From Algoriphagus iocasae (GTDB lineage: Bacteria; Bacteroidota; Bacteroidia; Cytophagales; Cyclobacteriaceae), in NCBI RefSeq assembly GCF_014206875.1, contig NZ_JACIJO010000004.1:124001-188000 (forward strand): a stretch of 64,000 nt of DNA, written 5' to 3'. The notes under the pieces were generated by a model, which saw only the letters and a list, made by a program, of their open reading frames with translations, was not told where the DNA came from and did not search any database. This document shows, in pieces, positions 59,546 to 64,000 of this stretch. Positions within the stretch are counted from its first letter, which is position 1. Each line of letters begins with the position of its first letter. Position numbers and translations under genes: made by a program.

Positions 59546-59553
59546 TATCTTTG
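59546..59553 (+). promoter_or_regulatory. -7 element (TATCTTTG) giving a leaderless truA mRNA
   Basis: TATCTTTG, then six bases, then ATG at 59560. Transcription would start at or beside the start codon. The -33 is not clear. Confidence 0.55.
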
Positions 59554-59559
59554 CACCCG

Positions 59560-60318
59560 ATGAACCAAATCAAGAGATATTTTCTGGAATTGAGCTATAA
59601 AGGGACTCCTTATCATGGATGGCAAATCCAGAATAATGCATTTACTGTTCAAGAATGTCTGGAATCGGCTCTTTGCACGTATTTCAGAAAAGAGGTGCCG
59701 ATCATGGGAAGTGGCAGAACAGATACAGGTGTTCATGCTACGATGCAGGTATGTCATTTTGATTGGGAAGGAGAACTGGAGAGAGTTAAGTTTATCAGGG
59801 CTATCAATGGAATTCTCCCTAAAGAAATTTCCATTAACTCCATCCGTGAAGTAAAACCGGATGCACATGCTCGTTTTGATGCAGTCAAAAGATCTTATTT
59901 CTACCGTATTATCTTGCAGAAAAATCCTTTTTTGGAAGAAATGGCTTGGTTGAGTTATTTCAGCCCAGATATCTCAAAAATGAATCTGGCAGCGGAAGCA
60001 CTCTTAAGACATGAGGATTTTGAATGTTTTAGCAAAGTCCACACAGAAGTGAATCACTTTAGATGTAAAATATTTTCAGCAGGATGGGAACAAAAGGACG
60101 GTGAATTGTTATTTCATATAACCGCAAACCGTTTTTTACGTGGAATGGTGAGAGCAATTGTGGGAACACTTGTGGAAATCGGACTTGGTAAAAGGAGTCC
60201 TGAAGCCATGGATGAAATAATTTTATCTAAAGACCGATCAAAAGCTGGAAAATCAGCACCTGCCCAAGGGCTTTTTTTGAGCCGGATTATTTACCCAGAA
60301 CAAATCTATTTAGACTAA
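59560..60318 (+). CDS. truA: tRNA pseudouridine(38-40) synthase
   Basis: Converts uridines 38-40 of the tRNA anticodon arm to pseudouridine. 252 aa from ATG 59560; a TTG three codons earlier would overlap the -7 element. Visible: LELSYKGTPYHGWQIQ, the catalytic aspartate in GSGRTDTGVHATMQ (about residue 53), RRYFYRI-type segment VKRSYFYRIIL, FLRGMVRAIVGTLVEIG and SAPAQGLFLSRI. Full length and intact. The exporter gene follows after 6 bases in the same frame and is likely co-transcribed. Confidence 0.96.
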   Translation: MNQIKRYFLELSYKGTPYHGWQIQNNAFTVQECLESALCTYFRKEVPIMGSGRTDTGVHATMQVCHFDWEGELERVKFIRAINGILPKEISINSIREVKPDAHARFDAVKRSYFYRIILQKNPFLEEMAWLSYFSPDISKMNLAAEALLRHEDFECFSKVHTEVNHFRCKIFSAGWEQKDGELLFHITANRFLRGMVRAIVGTLVEIGLGKRSPEAMDEIILSKDRSKAGKSAPAQGLFLSRIIYPEQIYLD

Positions 60319-60324
60319 GAGATT

Positions 60325-62097
60325 TTGAGCCTAGAGAAAGAAAAACATTCATCCGGTGAAATTGTAGACACCAAGGTATTAAAAAGGCTTTACCAGCAGG
60401 TAAAACCATACCGGGCACAATTTTATTTCCTGATATTCCTGACGATTGCCCTGGCAATATTGGCACCTACAAGACCTTATTTTATTCAGGTTGCGATTGA
60501 CGATTATGTGGCCAAAGGAGATGGTCCCGGCTTGCTTCAGATTATTTATATTCTTGTGGGATTGATGCTCCTTCAGGCATTAGTCCAATGGGCACACACC
60601 TTTTATTCTGGTTGGATCGGACAGGTCATTATCAAAGACATCCGGGTTGATCTATATAAACACCTACTAAAACTAAGACTGAAATTCTTTGACAATACTC
60701 CAATAGGAAGATTGGTCACAAGGAATGTATCCGACATAGAAACGCTTGCAGATGTTTTCAGCGAAGGACTTGCTGCCATCATTGGAGATTTACTTCAGTT
60801 GGTTACGATCCTTGGAGTGATGTTTTACATCGATTGGAAGTTGACTCTGGTAAGTTTGTGTACTCTGCCACTGATGATCATTTCCACTTATATTTTCAAA
60901 GAGAAAATCAAAGTGACTTTCAATGATGTGAGAAACGCTGTTTCTAATCTGAATTCATTTTTGCAGGAGCACATCACAGGGATGAACATCGTCCAGATTT
61001 TCAATAGAGAAGATCGGGAGTTTGCGAAATTCAAAGAAATCAACAGAGAGCATAGAACAGCGCATATTCGTTCTGTCCTTTATTATTCTATTTATTTTCC
61101 AGTAGCTGAAATTATTCAAGCAATTGGGATTGGGCTGGTAGTTTGGTACGGAGCTGTTGGGGTTTTAGGAATGGATCTTCAAGTCGGAATCCTGATTTCA
61201 TTCATTATGTATCTCCAGTTGTTTTTCCGACCGATCCGAATGATTGCAGATCGATTCAATACCCTACAAATGGGCGTGGTAAGTTCTTCCAGAATTTTCA
61301 AATTATTGGAAAGCAAAGAACATATTGCGAATGAAGGAAGCTACAAGCCGAATTCTATCGGTGGAAACATCAAGCTTGATCATGTTTGGTTTGCTTACAA
61401 TGACGAAGAGTATGTCCTAAAAGACATCAATTTCGAAGTGGAAAGTGGGCAAACTGTAGCTTTGGTTGGAGCTACCGGAGCAGGAAAGTCATCCATCATC
61501 AATTTGATTTCAAGGTTTTACGAAATCAACAAAGGAAGCATTTCCATTGACGGAACAGACATCCGTGAGTTTGAGCTTGGTATTTTGAGAAAACATATTG
61601 GTGTAGTACTTCAAGACGTTTTTCTCTTTTCTGATACGATTTATTACAATATTACACTTGGCAATCCGTCTATAACCAAAGAGCAAGTCATGGATGCAGC
61701 GGAACAGGTTGGTGCAAGAAAATTCATCGAAAGACTTCCTGGTGGGCTCGATTACAATGTCATGGAGCGAGGAGCTACTTTGTCCGTAGGACAGAGACAA
61801 TTAATTTCCTTTGTCCGGGCAATGGTTTACAATCCTGAAATCATCATTCTGGATGAAGCTACCTCCTCTGTAGATACAGAGACTGAAGAATTGATTCAGG
61901 AGTCTATAGACAAAATGATGAAGGGCAGAACCTCGATTGTGATTGCGCATAGGTTATCCACTATCCAAAAAGCTGATAAAATTATTGTGCTTCACAAAGG
62001 AGAGATTGTGGAAACAGGCACACATGAAAGCCTGTTGGAGCAAGGCGGATATTATACTCAATTGCATCAAATGCAGTTAAAAACAATGGCTATCTAG
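60325..62097 (+). CDS. ABC exporter, fused permease-ATPase (multidrug/lipid type)
   Basis: Half-transporter of 590 aa. A six-helix exporter domain (about residues 35-320) precedes an ATPase with Walker A GATGAGKSSIINL, Q-loop VLQDVFLFS, signature LSVGQRQLISF, Walker B IIILDEATSSVD and H-loop IAHRLSTI. The start is TTG (no ATG before residue 75, and the truA stop lies two codons upstream in the same frame), so weak initiation and coupling to truA are likely. Differs from the MsbA-like protein in sequence, so the two exporters are not a recent duplication. Substrate unknown. Confidence 0.92.
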   Translation: MSLEKEKHSSGEIVDTKVLKRLYQQVKPYRAQFYFLIFLTIALAILAPTRPYFIQVAIDDYVAKGDGPGLLQIIYILVGLMLLQALVQWAHTFYSGWIGQVIIKDIRVDLYKHLLKLRLKFFDNTPIGRLVTRNVSDIETLADVFSEGLAAIIGDLLQLVTILGVMFYIDWKLTLVSLCTLPLMIISTYIFKEKIKVTFNDVRNAVSNLNSFLQEHITGMNIVQIFNREDREFAKFKEINREHRTAHIRSVLYYSIYFPVAEIIQAIGIGLVVWYGAVGVLGMDLQVGILISFIMYLQLFFRPIRMIADRFNTLQMGVVSSSRIFKLLESKEHIANEGSYKPNSIGGNIKLDHVWFAYNDEEYVLKDINFEVESGQTVALVGATGAGKSSIINLISRFYEINKGSISIDGTDIREFELGILRKHIGVVLQDVFLFSDTIYYNITLGNPSITKEQVMDAAEQVGARKFIERLPGGLDYNVMERGATLSVGQRQLISFVRAMVYNPEIIILDEATSSVDTETEELIQESIDKMMKGRTSIVIAHRLSTIQKADKIIVLHKGEIVETGTHESLLEQGGYYTQLHQMQLKTMAI

Positions 62098-62135
62098 CCA
62101 AAAATCATATAAGTAAATTCAAATCTGATTACCAC

Positions 62136-62717
62136 GTGAAATTCAAAATTTTAGCAATTGCCTTTTTTATTCCTTTTTTAAGCATGGCCCAAGAGCGGGG
62201 AATAGGAATTAGAGTCGGTGAACCGTTTTCAATCACTTACAAAGATTTCATCAGCGATTACATTTCTGTAGAAGGAATGATCGGCAGTGCCGGTGTGAAT
62301 GGAGCCAGTTATTATCAGAGAGATTTTACCAATAATCCACCGACAAATAATTCATTCTATATTGGCCATTCGGTTAAAAAAGGTCTCTCCCTTAATGCAA
62401 GAGCAGCTTATCACGAGGACTTCACGGACAGTTTTGGAATCACACAAGGCTACCTGCTAGCGTATGGTGGAGCTGGGATTCAATTCCGAACTACTCGTGT
62501 AAACTATACTTATTCAGTAGATCAAATATCCGGGACTAATCAACAAGAAGAGCGTGTAAATGCTGACTTCGGCCCTGAAGCGTTCATTGGCTCTGAATAT
62601 TATTTCTCCGATCTCCCAATGAATGTCTTTGCTGAATTTGGGCTTTTTGTAGAGCTCCTGGATCGAGTAGGTCATATGAAGGCACAAGGTGGAGTTGGTG
62701 TCCGATATCTTTTCTAA
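62136..62717 (+). CDS. Exported small outer-membrane protein, unknown
   Basis: Secreted 193-aa protein with GTG start; signal peptide 1-18 (LSMAQ). The mature sequence opens GIGIRVGEPFSITYKDFISD and continues with strand-like, Gly/aromatic-rich segments (LLAYGGAGIQF, RVNYTYSVDQ, FAEFGLFVELLDRV) to the ending GVRYLF, typical of a small outer-membrane barrel. No family recognised. The GyrI-like gene follows after 3 bases. Confidence 0.75.
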   Translation: MKFKILAIAFFIPFLSMAQERGIGIRVGEPFSITYKDFISDYISVEGMIGSAGVNGASYYQRDFTNNPPTNNSFYIGHSVKKGLSLNARAAYHEDFTDSFGITQGYLLAYGGAGIQFRTTRVNYTYSVDQISGTNQQEERVNADFGPEAFIGSEYYFSDLPMNVFAEFGLFVELLDRVGHMKAQGGVGVRYLF

Positions 62718-62720
62718 AAA

Positions 62721-63245
62721 ATGAACAAGAAAATTGCCATAGGCGGACTGATCTTATTTGTGATCGCTTTTGGAGCCTATTTCGGTTTTGACAAACTAGG
62801 CGGAAACAATCCGATAGAAATAACCTTAGTCGAAAACAAACCTTACAGTTTAGTGGGTTTATCCTATCGGGGAACTCCTCAAGACCCGGATCTGGAACGA
62901 GCATTTAAAAATGTAGAAGCACAAAAAGGCCTCCATCCCGGAAGTTCTTTGCATACGATTTATTACAGCGAACCTGCCGGCAAACTGGACACCATGGAAG
63001 TTTTTATAGGAATTGATCAAAATTTACCGATTGATAACTTTGAAGTTTTGACCTTTGACGAAAGCAGTTATTTGCTTGCTTCAATTAAAGGAAGCAAATG
63101 GGTGATGCCAAATCCAACCACAGTTCAGGACGAAATCAAGGAATATGCCGAGAAAAACAAGCTAAAATTAAGTGGAGTATTCATTGATAAAATTGTATCA
63201 GAATCAGAGGTTCAGGTGATCGCTCCCATCCTTTCACAGAATTAA
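62721..63245 (+). CDS. Membrane-anchored GyrI-like/effector-binding domain protein
   Basis: 174 aa with an N-terminal helix (about 5-24, IAIGGLILFVIAFGAYFGF) that anchors it, leaving a GyrI/AraC-effector-binding-like domain outside: ITLVENKPYSLVGLSYRGTP, DTMEVFIGIDQNLP, YLLASIKGSKW. In cytosolic relatives this fold binds small hydrophobic ligands. Here there is no DNA-binding domain. Co-directional and 3 bases after the small barrel gene, so the two probably form an operon. The domain call is by eye. Confidence 0.68.
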   Translation: MNKKIAIGGLILFVIAFGAYFGFDKLGGNNPIEITLVENKPYSLVGLSYRGTPQDPDLERAFKNVEAQKGLHPGSSLHTIYYSEPAGKLDTMEVFIGIDQNLPIDNFEVLTFDESSYLLASIKGSKWVMPNPTTVQDEIKEYAEKNKLKLSGVFIDKIVSESEVQVIAPILSQN

Positions 63246-63340
63246 TTTACTTTTTTTAACAAAGTCTGTTAGTAAAATTAACCAACCTGAGCACAGTTAT
63301 TGCCGTGAAAGGAATTATGTTCAAATTTAACCAAACCAAC

Positions 63341-63868
63341 ATGAGAAAAATTACTGCCCTAGTTGGACTAATCGGTCTAATGATATTCCAAGCGTGCGAA
63401 GGTCCTGTAGGGCCAGAAGGACCTATGGGTCCAGAAGGTGAACCAGGAATAAATATTCTTGGCACAACCTACGAGGTTGAAATTGACTTTACTGAAACAA
63501 ACGATTACGCTGACCTATTTGAATTCCCTCAAGACTTAATAGAAAGTGATGCAGTTTTAGTTTATAGGCTTTCTGGAATAGACAATGGTAGAGATGTTTG
63601 GAGGATCCTTCCTCAAAATTATTTCTTTCAGGAAGGTGTATTGATTTACAACTTCGATTATACCATTAGTGATTTTTCGATTTTCTTAGATGGTCCACTT
63701 GATTATTCATTGCTAGGATCAGAATGGACTGATGGACAAATTTTCAGAGTGGTCGTTCTTCCTTCTGACTTCCCAGATGCTAGAATTGATTATTCTGATT
63801 ATGAAGGCACTATGAAATTGCTGAACATTGAAGAAAATGACTTCGTTAGGATTGAGCCTAAAAAATAA
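63341..63868 (+). CDS. Lipoprotein with short collagen-like Gly-X-Y stretch
   Basis: 175-aa lipoprotein from ATG 63341 (MRKITALVGLIGLMIFQAC; lipidated Cys19); the longer GTG start gives a poor signal peptide. Immediately after the Cys come about six Gly-X-Y triplets (GPVGPEGPMGPEGEPGIN), then a beta-rich domain of some 135 residues (YEVEIDFTETNDYADLFEFP, YRLSGIDNGRDVW). This layout is common in Bacteroidota; the triplets may trimerise or act as a stalk. Function unknown. A terminator follows. Confidence 0.82.
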   Translation: MRKITALVGLIGLMIFQACEGPVGPEGPMGPEGEPGINILGTTYEVEIDFTETNDYADLFEFPQDLIESDAVLVYRLSGIDNGRDVWRILPQNYFFQEGVLIYNFDYTISDFSIFLDGPLDYSLLGSEWTDGQIFRVVVLPSDFPDARIDYSDYEGTMKLLNIEENDFVRIEPKK

Positions 63869-63897
63869 AATATTAATCTAAACCAACTGATTACCAC

Positions 63898-63935
63898 AAA
63901 CAGGATTTTTGCAATGCGAAGGTCCTGTTTTTTTT
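63898..63935 (+). terminator. Terminator after the collagen-like lipoprotein gene
   Basis: Outer stem AAACAGGA/TCCTGTTT (63898-63905 with 63923-63930), with an inner TTTGC/GCGAA pairing, eight T at 63928-63935. Confidence 0.75.
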
Positions 63936-63973
63936 ATGTTCGATTTTTTCAGTGCCAAAATTAATTTGGCTGT

Positions 63974-63981
63974 TATCTTTG
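63974..63981 (+). promoter_or_regulatory. -7 element (TATCTTTG) of the last gene, leaderless layout
   Basis: TATCTTTG followed by CGGC and ATG at 63986, the same spacing (4 bases) as the GlmU-like gene. Confidence 0.5.
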
Positions 63982-63985
63982 CGGC

Positions 63986-64000
63986 ATGGAATTACAAAAT
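63986..64000 (+). CDS. Start of a further gene, cut by the window end
   Basis: Only five codons (MELQN) are visible, so no product can be named. It is supported as a gene start by the consensus -7 element placed 4 bases upstream and by the preceding terminator. Confidence 0.4.

Noticed and set aside
46793-62097. The two fused ABC exporters as a heterodimer or recent duplication
   Set aside because: They are 11.7 kb apart, differ throughout (for example LSGGQRQR versus LSVGQRQL), and each has complete ATPase motifs, so independent homodimers are simpler.
1-64000. Search for CRISPR arrays, phage genes, integrases, transposases and known defence islands
   Set aside because: No regularly spaced repeats, no recombinase or nuclease-toxin pairs, and no change of gene style that would mark an island were seen.

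Overview
The window reads as chromosomal DNA of a Bacteroidota bacterium, most likely order Cytophagales (Cyclobacteriaceae/Algoriphagus-like; the genus is inference). Visible support: a type IX secretion C-terminal sorting domain, promoters of the Bacteroidota form TTG-N19-TAnnTTTG, almost no Shine-Dalgarno sequences, a type-B L31 protein without zinc cysteines, DUF4293 and GlmU-like proteins typical of the phylum, many SpII lipoproteins, and a SusC-style carboxypeptidase-like domain on the TonB receptor. No phage, insertion sequence, integrase or CRISPR array was seen. Coding density is very high, and the only long gene-free stretch is the tRNA-Leu region.

Layout. 1-8.0 kb: end of a T9SS surface protein coupled to a DUF393 gene, fabD, folK, sppA, a flavin reductase and an exported EEP hydrolase. 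8.0-19.4 kb, minus strand: a long colinear run of comEC, a crotonase-fold gene, recQ, an unknown gene, NUDIX, thioesterase, TPR lipoprotein, Sua5 and pgk, with phoH/GNAT and a small outer-membrane protein upstream of it. 19.5-21 kb: a duf62 protein, an ABM protein and tRNA-Leu(CAA) with a structured leader. 21-24.2 kb: a two-gene ABC exporter. 24.4-28.5 kb: an iron-uptake locus (TonB siderophore receptor, PepSY membrane protein, tiny membrane protein) behind a promoter bracketed by 16-bp direct repeats. 28.6-35.4 kb: an SGNH esterase, a GMC oxidoreductase with its Tat-lipoprotein small subunit, and three tandem paralogous lipoproteins. 35.5-38 kb: a beta-barrel, an orphan receiver and an NSS transporter. 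38-44.9 kb, minus strand: rpmE2, a GlmU-like gene, holB, a RimB-like gene, rimK, hemC, a cyclophilin and an RmlD-like gene, mostly overlapping or a few bases apart. 45-64 kb: a Wzi-like barrel, two ABC exporters, a sulfatase, yifB, a PAS/metallo-beta-lactamase pair, a UlaG-like hydrolase, a cupin, a trans-sulfuration enzyme, an ECF sigma/anti-sigma/barrel operon, DUF4293, truA and small envelope proteins.

How it fits together: most of the window is housekeeping (glycolysis, fatty-acid, folate and haem synthesis, tRNA modification, replication clamp loading, recombination, DNA uptake) mixed with envelope functions. The regulated modules most worth a look are the repeat-flanked siderophore promoter, the RimB/RimK pair inside a housekeeping operon, the ECF sigma operon with a non-standard anti-sigma partner, the lipoprotein triplet, and a recurring leaderless promoter layout. 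I did not find a convincing new defence or biosynthetic system. All family names come from reading motifs, with no database search.
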